A DNA stretch of 64,000 nt from Bradyrhizobium sp. CCGE-LA001 (lineage in GTDB: Bacteria; Pseudomonadota; Alphaproteobacteria; Rhizobiales; Xanthobacteraceae). Below, in pieces: positions 29,777-41,167 of the stretch. The position numbers and the translations under genes are program-made. Below the pieces are notes generated by a model that worked only from the letters and a program-made list of their open reading frames with translations, had not been told where the DNA came from and made no database searches. The stretch's first letter is position 1, and every line of letters starts with the position of its first letter. The stretch spans positions 6,503,501-6,567,500 of the forward strand of contig NZ_CP013949.1 in assembly GCF_000296215.2 (NCBI RefSeq), written 5' to 3'.

Positions 29777-30527
29777 ATGAGGCGCCCAAAGAAAGCCACC
29801 GAAGTACCGAACGATCCGCTCGATGCAATGCTGGCGCGATTGCAGCTCGCCGGTATCCGCGACCAGCTCGACAACCTGCTCGACGAGGCGGTGGGCGCAA
29901 ACCTGTCCGTGAGACGCTGCCCCTGCTGTGCGAACGTGAGATCGCGCGTAAGGATCATCGCCGCATCGACATGGCGCTGAAGCACGCACACTTCCCACCG
30001 TGAAGGAGCTTGCGGGCTTCGACTTCGGGAAGGAGCCGTCGATCGATCCGAAGCAGATCCGCGAGCTGGCCGCGTCACACTTGGTCGGCGAACGGCGAGA
30101 ACATGCTGCTGCTTGAGCCGCCCGGCGTCGGTAAGACGCACTTGTCGATAGCGCTCGGGCGAGAGCGATCCTGGCCGGGGACCCGGTGCAGTTCACCAAG
30201 GCGACGACGCCGGTCGCTGGCCTTGCCAAGGCGGCGAGCGGCGTCTGGACGAGAAAATGCTCGCGCTGTCGAAGCCAAAGCTACTGATCGTCGACGAGCT
30301 TGGCTATCTGCCGCTGGAACCCGACGCGGCTCATCTGTTCTTCCAACTGGGCAGCCGCCACTACGAAACTGGTGCCATGCTGATCACTCGAACCACAGCG
30401 TTGCCGAATGGGGCACGGTGCAAGTTCTTCCAGCACGAGTTCCCGCACGAGCGTTCGCTACTGAGCCAATGGACAAGCTGCTCGGCGACGAGATGAAACT
30501 CGTGCTGGCCGAGAGTCTGCGGTTGTG
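29777..30527 (+). pseudogene. IstB ATP-binding protein, frameshifted
   Basis: The ATG at 29777 opens NDPLDAMLARLQLAGIRDQLDNLL. A shift after about 50 codons leads to LPLLCEREIARKDHRRIDMALKHAHFP. The Walker A motif survives in a third frame as PPGVGKTHLSIALG near 30120, and the Walker B region as LLIVDELGYLP near 30285. At least four shifts are needed to read through, so it is inactive. Confidence 0.8.
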
Positions 30528-30539
30528 AGGCCTGTGCGT

Positions 30540-31190
30540 ACGCATTCAGGACCTCAAGCAGGAACCGTCGCCAACGCTGCGGCAATTATGCGGCGATGTG
30601 GCAGGCGGTTGCACTCCATGCCAAGCAGTTCAGCGGCAGTTGCGCATCCTGCGCAGCCGGCTCGCCCAGATCATCCGCGGCTCCGCCCCAAGATCGAGGG
30701 TCAGCCGGCTTTGGAGAAGGCGTTCGCACTTCCCCTTGGTCGGGCCAGTCAGATCCGCTCGCAGCACCAGCGGCACGGCGGATGGGAGCTCTCTTCCTTC
30801 AACGCCCCCCGAGCTGGAGAGAAAGGGCAAGGCCGCCGCACCCTACGAGTTCGACGTGAAGGCGGATATCGTGATGAACAACCGCCGGACTCCCGGCGGC
30901 CTGTTCGTGCCGTATGCCAGGTCGCTGCCCATCCTCACGACAATCATACCTTGCAAGCTGTATTGACGACCCCGAGCCGCTCACGGGCTGTGCGCTTCAG
31001 CGGGCCTATGTCGACAAAGGATACCGCGGTCACGACGTGAAAAACTCCCGCGACATCTTCATTTCCGGCCAGAGGTGCGGCGTCTTCGGTGCCGTTAGGC
31101 GCGAGATGCGCCGCCGCTCCGCAATCGAGCGCATCATCGGGTACATCAAGACTGAACGTCACTTCGGCCGCTGCTATCAATTGTGGCGAA
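30540..31190 (+). pseudogene. IS5-type (DDE_Tnp_1) transposase, C-terminal half
   Basis: Across frames the order is: KIEGQPALEKAF near 30690, an NAP.. ELERKGKA..PYEFDVKADIV segment near 30810, HDNHTLQAVL near 30935, RAYVDKGYRGHDV near 31000, FISGQRCGVFGAVRREMRRRSAIERIIGYIKTE near 31065, and RCYQL. These are the final DDE blocks of an IS5-like transposase; the N-terminal half is gone. Confidence 0.65.
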
Positions 31191-31921
31191 ATGCCTTTTG
31201 GGAGGCTGGCCGATCGGGACGTTGGCGATGGACGGGGAGGACCGGACCTACTTCGAAGGCGAGTTCGCCATCATCGGGTTGCCCAGTCGCTATCTGAGCG
31301 GTGCCGGGCAATCCTGCAGTGTTGCTTGCCAAGCAAGTCCGTGATTGTTGAACTCGGCTCCATGAACACACAGTTGGCGAATGGCGTCTCCGATTCGGCG
31401 CAAGAAGCAACTTGCCGAAGCGCCAGCCTGCCGCGCGCAATTAGGGTGTGATGGGGTGGACGCCGTCAAGGATGATGACGCGTCTAGCGAACTGCCACAG
31501 AACCTACTGACCTTAACGCCTCGCCGCGCGAGACCAAATTGGAAAGATGGGCGACACCGTCTCTCAATCCTCGGCCGACTTCATAAGGTACAGGCGGACG
31601 ACTTCGACGGAATTCGCAGGGATGGCACTATTTTATCAGCGTGACCGACGCTCTCTGCAAATTCAACCTGTCGCTCTGCCAACTTAAGCACCTAAGCGTG
31701 TGCAAGTCGATGCCGCTGCCTCAGATTTGGCTGTGTTCTCTCCTCGCCATCGCACGACGCCTTACATCTAAGCCCGCGTCCGGGTGCACCACGCGTCCTG
31801 AATTGCGCCTCCTCTGTTCAGGTAAACCCTGACGGACGCCATATGGCTGAGTGCTAGCTTGGCCGAGAAATAGTCAGGCTGTGCGCAGGTGCACTGGATG
31901 GCGCGCATATATCTTAACTTA
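31191..31921. other. Stretch without recognisable gene
   Basis: Only short frames; no motifs. It separates the IS5 remnant from the porin terminator. Confidence 0.35.
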
Positions 31922-31953
31922 AAAGGCCTCCGGCGGGCATGCCAGAGGCCTTC
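31922..31953 (-). terminator. Probable terminator of the porin gene
   Basis: AAGGCCTC at 31923-31930 pairs with GAGGCCTT at 31945-31952 around a 14-base loop. On the minus strand the hairpin is followed by TT and an A/T-rich tract, about 65 bases beyond the porin stop codon. Confidence 0.7.
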
Positions 31954-32015
31954 TTGGAGGTTAGGCTAGATCCCTAGAGCCGCGTCTTGTCTCCTTCCAT
32001 TAACTTGGTGAAAAC

Positions 32016-33554
32016 TTACCAGTTGCGCTGAGCACGGAACATCATCTGCAGAGCGCCCTGATCCCTTAGTTCGTACACTCCGCCGGGCTTGGCAATGCCT
32101 GACTGTAGCGGAAGGGTCACCGTGCTTCCGCTCGCGTACTTTTGGTTGAGGATTGCGTAGGCGATTTCGGAAGAGAAGGTCAGATTCTTCACGGGGGTCC
32201 AGCGCGTGATCAAGCCGACGACCGAATAGTTGAAGTCGGGGTTGCAACCAGCCAAGCCACTCGACAATGCAAGGGTTGCGACGAACGCGCCGCAAATATA
32301 TCCCTTAGCCGTGCTATTATAACGCACAGCGCCGAAGCCGCCCCAGATGGCAGTGTTCCAGTACGGACTCCAGTTGTGGGTGTAGGCGCCGTTGAAACCG
32401 TATGTCGTGGTTAGCTGCTGCCCGGCGCCCGCAACGAAGACAGAGTCAGAGACGCCTGCGAGGCCGACGCTTTGGTAAGCCCCTGCCAACCCGCTACCGC
32501 CATACATAGCGTAAGTAAACGGCATATACTGCTGGAAGTTATAGACGCTAGCGCCGTTCGTATACACACCCTGCACATTGATCGTGTCACCGGCGCCGGT
32601 CGGGATATTCTTGATCGACAATGCAAGCTGGCCAGCCCAACCCCATTTGTCGCCTGGATGCCCTGTCGTTTCATCTGCACCATAGTATCCAGCGTGGTTG
32701 TCGTGCGCGACGAAAGACGCCTGGACAAGGCCCCAGGCCTGATCGACACGCAGCTGAGCGACGAGATCGGGAGACCGCGAACCGCCGATGTTAGCAGCGC
32801 CGTAAGTACCGGTGGCAAGCCCCGCCGCGGTCGCACCGCTCACGTTCCAAATGTTTGTAGTGCCGCGTGCAACCTGATCTTCGGCCGAGAAGCTAGCCGT
32901 TATGCCCTGTCCGAAATCAGCCGTATAGGCAAACTGATTAACGGCCTCCCATCCGCCGCCACCAGGTAGGCCATCGAACGAGTTCCCAGGATAGTTGGTC
33001 CAAGGTGAAGAGAATTGTGACTGCGCTCGACCGAATGTGAAACCAGCGAACTGAATGAACGCGTAGTAGACAGAGAGCGAACCGCCAGAGATCGATCCAC
33101 TACCGCTGCCTGCCGGGTTGCTCCCAGTATAGGCCGTCCCACCGTTGATGGCAGTTGTGCCGATACCGGCATAGCCGCCCGCGGTCCAGGTGAAGGCCAG
33201 TTCAGCGTACGTGCGAAGGATACCATACTCGGTAGCGGTACGGGTATCGATGCTCTGGTCGAGACGGGATTGAGCCGTGTAGTAGTTGCTGAGGCGGTTG
33301 TGCGCACCACCAAGGCCGCTGGCGGCGGCGCCCCAAACACTGTTCGTGCCCAGCTGGACTGAGGCTCGCAGGTAGCCACCGAACTTGATGCAAGTATCGG
33401 AGCCCGGGATGTAATAGAAGCCAGCACCATACAGTGAGCAGATTTTCACATATTCGACCGCCTTAGCCTTTACGGGAAGATCGGCTGCCTGCGCTTCAGC
33501 CAACCCCATCAGGCCCGCCGCCGAAGCTAGCAAAAGGCTCTTTGCCATCTTCAT
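32016..33554 (-). CDS. Outer-membrane porin (Porin_2, Omp2b-like)
   Basis: The ATG at 33554 has GGAGGA six bases upstream. The 512-residue protein opens with a signal peptide (SLLLASAAGLMGLAEAQAADLP) and the conserved Bradyrhizobium porin start VEYVKICSLYGAGFYYIPGSDTCIKFGGYLR. The Cys pair lies near residues 38 and 54. Alternating hydrophobic, aromatic strands fill the rest, and it closes with the MMFRAQRNW pattern with a C-terminal aromatic residue required for outer-membrane assembly. Such 16-strand trimeric porins pass small hydrophilic solutes. A hairpin terminator follows the stop. It appears intact and single-gene transcribed. Confidence 0.92.
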   Translation of the reverse strand: MKMAKSLLLASAAGLMGLAEAQAADLPVKAKAVEYVKICSLYGAGFYYIPGSDTCIKFGGYLRASVQLGTNSVWGAAASGLGGAHNRLSNYYTAQSRLDQSIDTRTATEYGILRTYAELAFTWTAGGYAGIGTTAINGGTAYTGSNPAGSGSGSISGGSLSVYYAFIQFAGFTFGRAQSQFSSPWTNYPGNSFDGLPGGGGWEAVNQFAYTADFGQGITASFSAEDQVARGTTNIWNVSGATAAGLATGTYGAANIGGSRSPDLVAQLRVDQAWGLVQASFVAHDNHAGYYGADETTGHPGDKWGWAGQLALSIKNIPTGAGDTINVQGVYTNGASVYNFQQYMPFTYAMYGGSGLAGAYQSVGLAGVSDSVFVAGAGQQLTTTYGFNGAYTHNWSPYWNTAIWGGFGAVRYNSTAKGYICGAFVATLALSSGLAGCNPDFNYSVVGLITRWTPVKNLTFSSEIAYAILNQKYASGSTVTLPLQSGIAKPGGVYELRDQGALQMMFRAQRNW

Positions 33555-34451
33555 TAAGAGTCCTCCAATTAAGTTTTAACCTCAAGGTGACTGCTACAGC
33601 CCTACAGGCAACAGCCACCCTCGCCCCAATCATTCTCGACCCGGGGCCTTCCTCGAACGCCAACTGATCGAGAGGACCAGCGACGTCGCGGTGCGGACCA
33701 TTCCGCGCCCCGCAAGACGACGATGACAGATTGCATTCGTTGAAGGCGCGCAAACTTTGTACGAAACGGACGTTCGATCGTTGCGGCTCGGCAAGCGTGT
33801 TCTTCTCGTGTCAGAACCGTACACTTCGGACTTCTTCAGTACGCTTCGTACCTTCTTTCATTTGCCTGACGATGTCGTAACAGCATGTCCTAACAACACT
33901 GTCTGACTATTGGGAATGTTTGATTATGCGCGACGTGACCCATGCAGGCGCAACTGCAGTCACTCACCAGGTCTAAGATAAGCGAAAAGCTGAAATACGA
34001 CCAAGTCCGTCTCAGCGGCCATGACGGTTGCCATCGCGTTCCCATGGTAGTGGAGTGGTCTCAGCCGCCCAGCGACGAACGCGATGCAATCAGGACTCAC
34101 GACGTGAACTGGTGGCTGAACAGGTCGCCGGCTACATTTGCAAGGTCAACGACATTGGACCAAGCGAACATCCCTCACCACGCAGCCGCTAATGGCATGT
34201 CGAGCGGTCGAACTCGATGTAAGCCCCACGCTCGCGATAGGCCTAATAATTTGGAGGTTTACAGCTCGAGACACGTGACTCGAGTCGTCCAATTCTCACG
34301 CGGGCGCAACGTCCCGAAAAGTGTTACCCGAACTAGCCTGGCAGACGGGAACACATCTGCAGCGAGCTCTGCGAACACTCTGCTGTCTCGCTGCCCAATC
34401 TTGGGCGCAGCAACGAACTGAGCATGATGCGGCAGATGGTTAGAACGCCAG
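33555..34451. other. Long intergenic region between porin and Crp/Fnr genes
   Basis: No credible gene. Both flanking genes are on the minus strand, so the first part should hold the porin promoter. No clear promoter elements were fixed by eye. Frames of up to 159 codons on the plus strand lack recognisable motifs. Confidence 0.4.
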
Positions 34452-35276
34452 TCAGAGCAGCCCGCGAAGTGACGTGACGGCCTCAGCTGCTGCATAACTT
34501 TCTGAAATAAGCTTGTAGCAGCTGCATGCTCTTTGCTCGAGGCATTTGCGTCGGTCGATCTGCAGAAGGCCGCGCATCTTACGAATCAAACTCTGCTCTT
34601 CGAAACGCATCAACGCTTCAGTCACGCCGGCTCGGCGTAGTCCCAGAACGGAGGCAAGATAGTCATGAGTAACTGGAAGCACCTGGGAGTCCACAGCATC
34701 TCCTGCGAGGCAGATCCAGCACGCGAGCCGCTTTTCGCGGTCGTGCCGGACGCCACACAAGCCTGTGTGGGCGCAATGCATGTTCAACGCTTCAGCATAG
34801 CCAGCCAACTGGTCTCGAATTTCCGGGTGGTCGTGCATCACGCAGCGCAGGTCCTCAACACGTATCCTGTGCGCGCTTCCGGGAAAGATCACGACAGACT
34901 GATGTGTCGGAAGATGTCCTCCCACCAGGAACGAAGCCCCGACTGCACCCCGATGGCCTATCACCGCCGTTTCCAGGATCGCTCCCCCGGCAACGATTCT
35001 TAGAGAGACGAGGCCGGACTCAATGAAGTAGACGTAGTCAGGAGCCCGCTTAGGCTCCTGCAGACTCATGCGCTCTCTCAGAATAACGGGCTCAAGAAAT
35101 TCCCCGATGGCAGCAAGATCCTGCAGAGAAACCTTCGTCAGGATCGCATTCTTGACGAACGCCCGCCCATTGGACCGAATTGAACCAGACCGATGAAGGC
35201 CGAAATGTGCGCCGGTCCGCCTAGGAGCTGCATCTCCCGGGCTATGTACTTCGGCAGCTCCGTGCTCGGTCGTCAT
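34452..35276 (-). CDS. Crp/Fnr-family transcriptional regulator
   Basis: The 274-residue product has an N-terminal cyclic-nucleotide-type beta-roll (residues ~50-150, including a YVYFIESGLVSL strand and GHRGAVGASFLVGG) and a C-terminal winged helix with HDYLASVLGLRRAGVTEALMRFEEQSLI as the helix-turn-helix. There is no N-terminal four-Cys cluster as in Fnr, so the signal is not an Fnr-type FeS cluster. It resembles the many Bradyrhizobium Crp-like regulators of unknown ligand. The N-terminal 40 residues are poorly conserved in appearance and an internal start is possible. The gene reads away from a gene-free upstream region. Confidence 0.82.
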   Translation of the reverse strand: MTTEHGAAEVHSPGDAAPRRTGAHFGLHRSGSIRSNGRAFVKNAILTKVSLQDLAAIGEFLEPVILRERMSLQEPKRAPDYVYFIESGLVSLRIVAGGAILETAVIGHRGAVGASFLVGGHLPTHQSVVIFPGSAHRIRVEDLRCVMHDHPEIRDQLAGYAEALNMHCAHTGLCGVRHDREKRLACWICLAGDAVDSQVLPVTHDYLASVLGLRRAGVTEALMRFEEQSLIRKMRGLLQIDRRKCLEQRACSCYKLISESYAAAEAVTSLRGLL

Positions 35277-37242
35277 GCGGTTCGCCTCCTGCTAACGGAC
35301 TCCAGCGAGTCAACTCCGGTGAAGTTCACAAAATATTGAGTTCCAAATATAGAGTCACGCACGCGCTTGATTTATGCAAGGCGGGGCCCCTCAGGGAATA
35401 AATCCAGCGCCGCGCTGGTAATGTTCGACGGATTTCGATGTCGGACATTTGTGCATACCGGAGTGTCGCGCAGCGATTGGGAGCCGGACAAAAGGGACGG
35501 CGAAGTGCCGCAATGTGCGGTACACGCAGGCCCGCAACTCCAATCGCGCTTAACCAGGAACTCCCATTCATGACTTCACATCCGGCCGCAGCATCCGTTG
35601 CGATGCAGGACTGCGACGAGTCGAAGGGAGACGATCAAGCACAAGCGAGAGCGGCTGCGGCCGTGCCACCAGCGTCCCGCTGACCTACCGAGCGCTATGC
35701 TGGATCGGCTAGCGAGCGATCTACGCGTCACGCTGATCCAGCAGCGACCCGACGTCGAATGTGGTTTGGATATCATACAGGGGACCGCCCACTCAACGTA
35801 CGTGCCTCAATAGGCGCGCGCTGCCAAGCAGACTAGTTCGCCTGATGGCCGAGCTCACGTAATGTAGGTGCATCAATGTGTTTCGATGCCTATTGTTTCA
35901 CGCCACGACGCATCCATAGCTAGCGCATTGCGAGTTGCCGCGCAGTATTCACCTCGATCGACCGAGCCTCGTGTCAATATCAACAAGGCGCCAGTGTGAA
36001 GTTAAGCTTTCCGCTCGCTTGTGGTTGCTGGGTAGCCGCCTCCGCGCGCCGATCGCCACGATGTCACGGGCGCGGACGTGCTCAGAAAGTACAACCGCCA
36101 CATCGATGCTTTGCGGAATAATGAAAAGGACGTTCCTGTCGGCGCCAGCGTAGCAACCTGCTACGGAGGATTGGCGACCGTATAGACCGGAATGCGACTC
36201 AAGGTGCCGGCTGGCGCAGTTCGGGCCGATGCCCAGCGGCTGCAGCATGAGTCTCCCCGGGCCTCGAAACACCACTTTCTCCAGCACGCGCGCCCTGGTA
36301 GGACGTGCTGCGGCACTGGATGACTCGGAGGTTGGAACATCACCTAGCGCTTGAGTGAGGTCAGCTCACCATGAAGGATGCAAAGTTGATCAGTATCGAA
36401 TCTATTTTGACCGGAGCCAGGGTCACTATCGCTGGCGGGCCGACACCAATCTCTTCTACATACACGTCGCACGGCATCGCAAAATATTCGCGCGCTACGC
36501 TCCATGAAGCAGTACGTAGTTTGTTCAACCATGGTCTGACCCGCGTCGACAAGGTCTGCAGCGACATTGAGACGGCCGCAAAACGATATCAGCCGCGACG
36601 GCGCGGCTTAGGGCTCCTTGTTCACGCTGGGCCGCTCACGCGTGCAGCCTCCTGAATAGATCATCGCTATATCCAGGACTCTCAACCAGTGTGCAGCATT
36701 CGCGGCCCTTCTCGTCGAGAACGCAAGCGAGCATCAGCTCAAACTGCGAGTTTCGCGTAACGAATACGACAAGGTTCTGCACCCCGATTAATGGTATGGC
36801 CAGTCAACCTCTTTCGGCGTAGAATGGCAGCCACCAAATAACTTTCTGTCCGAGGTCGTAAAACAACGATCGTCGTTGTGATTTTGTGTTATGTCCCGGC
36901 ACTTCGACTGCGACGCAGGCAGACGATTCTTTCTCTTGCTCGAGAGCTCGAAGAGACGCTCGTGCCAGGTCAACATGCTCGTGTTCCGATCGAACTCGCT
37001 ATCAGCGCTTCTATCAGGAGGCGCTCAGGTTAGCCGATAACTCCCTCCGACCAAGAGCGCAGCGCAATGGACACCTGCCAGCAGGCTATTTTTGCCGGTA
37101 ACGCAGATTAAAAAGGCCGCTGGTCCTCGAGCAGATCGGTGATGCGGGATCTCCAAAACAATCGCAAGCTGGCGCTGGCATTTCAGTGGAGGTTTCGCGC
37201 TAAGAAAACGTCGACATTCTACCCGGAGCGCTTGCTCGTGAC
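35277..37242. other. Two-kilobase stretch without recognisable gene
   Basis: A number of frames of 60-110 codons overlap on both strands. One minus-strand frame at 35949..36287 contains NVLFIIPQSIDVAVVLSEHVRARDIV, which looks protein-like but could not be assigned. A plus frame at 36371..36655 (94 codons) was likewise not recognised. The region is probably decayed coding DNA. Confidence 0.35.
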
Positions 37243-38811
37243 TCAATTCACCCCCTCCTTCATCATCGCTTCGACTTCTGCGCGAAATGCCTGGCGCGAC
37301 GCATTGCGCGAGTAGAACATGTGGCCGCCCGGATAGACAGCGAGCTTGATGCGCGGCGCCGCAGCAAAGGCGGGCAACTGATCGAGCACAAGCTGCGAGG
37401 CGAAATAAGGCGTTGCGAGGTCGAACAGGCCGTGTCCCACCAACACTGTCATCTTCGCGTCCGTCGCAAGGATCTGGCGCAACTCAAACAAAGAGTGCGG
37501 CGGGCTGACGCCGAAATCCCAGGCTCGCCCAACCCCGGCGTTGCTCAGCTCATAGGAGCCATCAGGCCGCCAATTCAGCTGGCGCGTGAGGAGATCGACG
37601 GCGGCGCTGGTCAGGGGCGCCAGAAGCGTGTCACGGGAGGGATCGCCGAATCCGAGGCTGCCGAAATCCGGATATGGATGGAGCCCACGGACGGAAGCGT
37701 CGAAGCGACCGGCCACCCTGCCGTTATTGCGGTCGAGCTCGCGGCGGAAGTCGTCGACATCGAAGCGGCCCGCGAGCCTGCGGCTTATCGCCTGGTCGAT
37801 GCCGGTTAGCGTGGCGACCTTGTCGGCTAGCCGCGTGGTCGCTTCCTCGTCCGCCCTGCCTTTGATGAGGTCTGTCAAGAACTCGCCGCGCGCGTAAGCT
37901 TCGACTTCAGCGAGATCTTCCCTATTCACCGGTCGCTTGGCTTCGCGTGCGGTTGCGACATAGCTCGGCAAGGTTGCGACGTATTGAAGAAGGCTCGTGT
38001 CGCCGGTCTCACGATAGTCGAACACCGGTGAGATCATGATCAGACCCTTGACGCCGACGCCTTGCTGCATCTGTAACTGGCGCACCATCTTTGGTCCCCG
38101 AATGCCGCCATAGCTTTCGCCCGCGACATATTTTGGCGACAACAGGCGTTCGTGCTTTTCGAGCCAGCGGCGGATTACGACGGCGAGCGCGCTGACATCA
38201 CCGTCCACCGAAAAGAACCGTTTGCGGACATCCTCGCCGGTCGCGACGAAGCGGCTATAGCCGGTTCCGAGCGGATCGATAAAGACGAGGTCGGTGAAAT
38301 CGAGCCAGGTCTCCGCATTCGGCCTCACCTCCGGAGAGGTCGATGGTGTGACCTCGTCAGCATTGATCCGCAGCCGCCAGGGACCGGCATTGCCGAGCTG
38401 TAACCAGGCTGACGATGCACCGGGGCCGCCGTTGAAGAAGAACGTCACCGGGCGCCTGACGCGGTCGCTGCCGCCGAGTTGATAGGCGGTGTATGCGATG
38501 TCGGCCTGCGGCTCGCCCGTGTCGCTGAACAGGCGGATGGAGCCTGCGGTCGCCGCAAATGCGAGCGTCCGACCGGGCAAACCGAGCGTTTGCGTGGTGG
38601 TAGAGTCCGGCGGAAGTTGATGCTGCTCGGCCGCTGACGGCGTGCTAAGTGTTTGACTTGCGCGCGCGGCGGGACCGCCCTTCTCGTGGGCCAGCGTCGC
38701 GGCCCCGGGGTGCGACGGCGGATTGTCGGCCCAAGCGCTCGCCATCACGCCAGAGGCAAACGGGGCCAGTGCAAAAGCAGTGCGGCGCGGCGTGGTCCTA
38801 ACGAAGTGCAT
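37243..38811 (-). CDS. S10-type serine carboxypeptidase-like protein, exported
   Basis: The start at 38811 is preferred over an ATG 42 bases upstream because GGAAGAG precedes it and it opens a signal peptide (AFALAPFASGVMASAWA). The 522-residue protein has the S10 oxyanion region FFFNGGPGASSAW, the nucleophile in VAGESYGG (Ser233), a GLFDLATPY segment with the catalytic Asp, and YPGGHMFY with the catalytic His near the end. Related bacterial proteins are periplasmic peptidases or acyl hydrolases. A broken duplicate of this gene and about 200 bases of its upstream region occupy the left edge of the window. Confidence 0.85.
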   Translation of the reverse strand: MHFVRTTPRRTAFALAPFASGVMASAWADNPPSHPGAATLAHEKGGPAARASQTLSTPSAAEQHQLPPDSTTTQTLGLPGRTLAFAATAGSIRLFSDTGEPQADIAYTAYQLGGSDRVRRPVTFFFNGGPGASSAWLQLGNAGPWRLRINADEVTPSTSPEVRPNAETWLDFTDLVFIDPLGTGYSRFVATGEDVRKRFFSVDGDVSALAVVIRRWLEKHERLLSPKYVAGESYGGIRGPKMVRQLQMQQGVGVKGLIMISPVFDYRETGDTSLLQYVATLPSYVATAREAKRPVNREDLAEVEAYARGEFLTDLIKGRADEEATTRLADKVATLTGIDQAISRRLAGRFDVDDFRRELDRNNGRVAGRFDASVRGLHPYPDFGSLGFGDPSRDTLLAPLTSAAVDLLTRQLNWRPDGSYELSNAGVGRAWDFGVSPPHSLFELRQILATDAKMTVLVGHGLFDLATPYFASQLVLDQLPAFAAAPRIKLAVYPGGHMFYSRNASRQAFRAEVEAMMKEGVN

Positions 38812-38859
38812 TGAGTCTCTTCCGCGCCGGTCGCACTTTCGTCCCGGCCACACTTAGTG

Positions 38860-41167
38860 CGCATGAGGCGTGTCTCCCAAAGGTGTAACGCACTTAGCTG
38901 ACAGCCGAGGAGCACCAAACCTATCAAGTCTGGTAGCAACCATCTCGCTGCTATCGTCGGCACGCCGGTTCAGGTGGTGGTGCTTCCAGAAGGCAGCCAG
39001 GTTTTCGTCGAGTAAAATGAATGACTTATGAGCGCCTGGGGGCGCAGGCGTCATTGAAGAACCCAAATGCTCGCCGCATAAATGCGCGTTGCGCATGCTC
39101 TCCTCGCCTGTCGGGCGCTGGGTTCGGGCAAACCTGGAGCGAGTCACCGGCGCGCCCGGCAAGCAGACAAACCCAACGCTACTATCCTCATGACGAAAAT
39201 CCTTTTTGGCCCTTGCGGTAAATGCGAGGCGGGCTCTCGAAGGCGGGATCCAAGCGGGCGACGCATTCCTGAGCGCGCATTCTGCTACCCAACTTGACGC
39301 CCGCTTGAGGGCAGATTGGAAACCTGCCTGGATCTCTCCCGCGGGATGATCTTCAATGTGAGATGCGCGAGGAGTTCGGTCGCCTGCTACGGTGGTCTGA
39401 CGCGGCACGCTGTGTCCCAGACGATTGGCGTTCCAATCGCAATGAACACAAGTCGCTCCGATCCAAAAGCTCCCAGCGCAAAAGGATAATGCGCCCAGCA
39501 AAGCACAGAGGAGGCGTTCGTTAGGAATGCCCAAACTCAGGCAACTCGGCCTTCAGTCCTTGATCCCGGCCTATATCGTTAGAGCCGCCTCAAATGCGAA
39601 GGCCAATCCGACATATTCTCGGCGATAAAAAAAAGGGGCCGCTTGAATGACTAGCGGCCCAAGTCTAGGGAGGAAACGCCCAAGGAGGACGGCGGCAGCG
39701 CGAGGCGCTACCGCACTGCAACAATACACGACCGCACTGCACACACAAGTCTTTTCCGCCGCCGTTGACATTCGTTTGCCGTTCATTGGGTTCGTCGCAG
39801 CGCGATCAGGTGCGAGGTCACGCTGATTTGCCGTGTCTTGCCTATCCTCTCTCATCCTCCGACATTGCTCCGCCAGACTCGCACCGCAGCGCCTGGCGAG
39901 AAACTGACGCACAATCGCACGCAGGAGAGCTTCGCCCCCAAATTCTGGAGAAAAAGACGAGTTCTGATCCAGGCTTTCTGCCGGCGTAGGAAGCCGGCAG
40001 GCATAGTCATCTTCTCTTTGATTCAGGTAGGTGGTAGCCGCTTTGACGCGGAATGCCGCTTCACGAACTGCGGCGCACTCTCGAGTGAGTGGGTTGATCA
40101 TCTCGGGGTTGGCGCGAAGTGCCGCAATGACTTTCGACGCGCACTAATCGCCCCTCTGAAGATGAGATGGCACGCATCAAGCTTGTCCGATGTTAGAAGT
40201 ACCCGAAAGGATAGTCGGAGCTGCAACCAATGCTGCCCCGAGCCCAGGAGCGCCGTTGCAGCTAACGCCGACCAAGCCATCTGAGCGAAGAAGCGCTCCA
40301 TTTCCGGCGTTTCTGTTCAAGCGACGGAACGGCTTGCATGGGGATACCCTTCTATCTTCCGGACCAGGACCGTCAAGCCACTACTTCCCATAGTTGAACG
40401 GTTTGGCAACATCATCTTGAACTCGCTCAAGAACACGGGAGTGAGGCTGTCGAGTGATAAGGGTTTCCTGTCAAGATCATTTTGCCATACTCCGGCCCGC
40501 TCAGCTTGTCGCCGTCCATGGTCGATCGTTCGAGTGGCTGGATGTCCGCACCGACACAGTCGCCCAGTTGCGCGACCCCGTGACGCTCGAGCGAGCGTGG
40601 GTGCCACTCGCCGCAATCACCGTTCCGGCGCAGCCAGAGTGGGCGCCGACGCATCCCGCAGTCAGTGAGGCCAATCGCCCACTTTGTACTTTTTTCCGCC
40701 GCTTCCGTCGCCGGAAGCAATCAGCTGATACGATTGCGCTTCAGGATTAAGTTTACTCCTCCGACGCAATGGACGTACGTCGTCGACTTCGCCACCGTTC
40801 GAAGGGCTTTTTAAGAGGCCGCACCTTCGATTATTGACAGGTCTTCGTGCGTATCGAATTCCTCTCAAACACGATCTTGTCGCACAAACAGTGAATGTTC
40901 CTCCGGTATGAAAAAGTAGCCTAAGATCTGAATCGAGCGGATTGAGACGGCTCTAACTTATCTACGGCATCATCGACCACGATCATGAGTTAAGAGAGCC
41001 GGCATATGCCAGTCTTTTTTGCGACTGCATGATCCGTCATCCCGAATACGAGGGGCGTCACGGCTATGATCGGCACTGCGGGCGGGCCCGTTGGCCAGTT
41101 CTACAGTCACAATGGGGGCGATTCAGCCTCTGTTCGTGAACGCGGCTGAGTTCTTCAACAGCCTGTG
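38860..41167. other. Gene-poor region of 2.3 kb
   Basis: The first 200 bases are the segment duplicated at 680..870. A minus frame of 226 codons at 38854..39534 is open but shows no motif and overlaps the duplicated upstream region, so it is not called. A strong terminator-like hairpin lies at 39627..39660. No gene could be supported in the remainder. Confidence 0.4.
39627..39660 (-). terminator. Strong rho-independent terminator on the minus strand
   Basis: GGGCCGCT at 39636-39643 pairs with AGCGGCCC at 39653-39660 around a nine-base loop; on the minus strand the stem is followed by eight T residues. No gene was recognised just upstream on that strand, so it points to a lost gene or an unannotated transcript in 39660..40100. 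Confidence 0.7.

Larger units (their letters stand above)
28490..30530 (+). mobile_element. IS21-family element, nearly full length but decayed
   Basis: A likely left end (TGTCGCGCGCCATGGAAAA) at 28490 is followed by istA and istB in the normal order. Both genes carry several frameshifts. It is of a different subgroup from the remnant at 745..2235, because the IstA and IstB sequences are only distantly similar. Confidence 0.75.

Noticed and set aside
36371..36655. 94-codon plus-strand frame with a GGP..S pattern
   Set aside because: No ribosome site or homology that I could recognise; left as part of the unassigned region.
38854..39534. Open minus-strand frame of 226 codons upstream of the S10 peptidase
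   Set aside because: No motif, Arg/Ala-rich random composition, and it runs through the non-coding segment duplicated at 680-870.
39571..40101. Minus-strand frame of 176 codons
   Set aside because: Its 3' part contains the terminator hairpin at 39627-39660, so it is unlikely to be translated as such.
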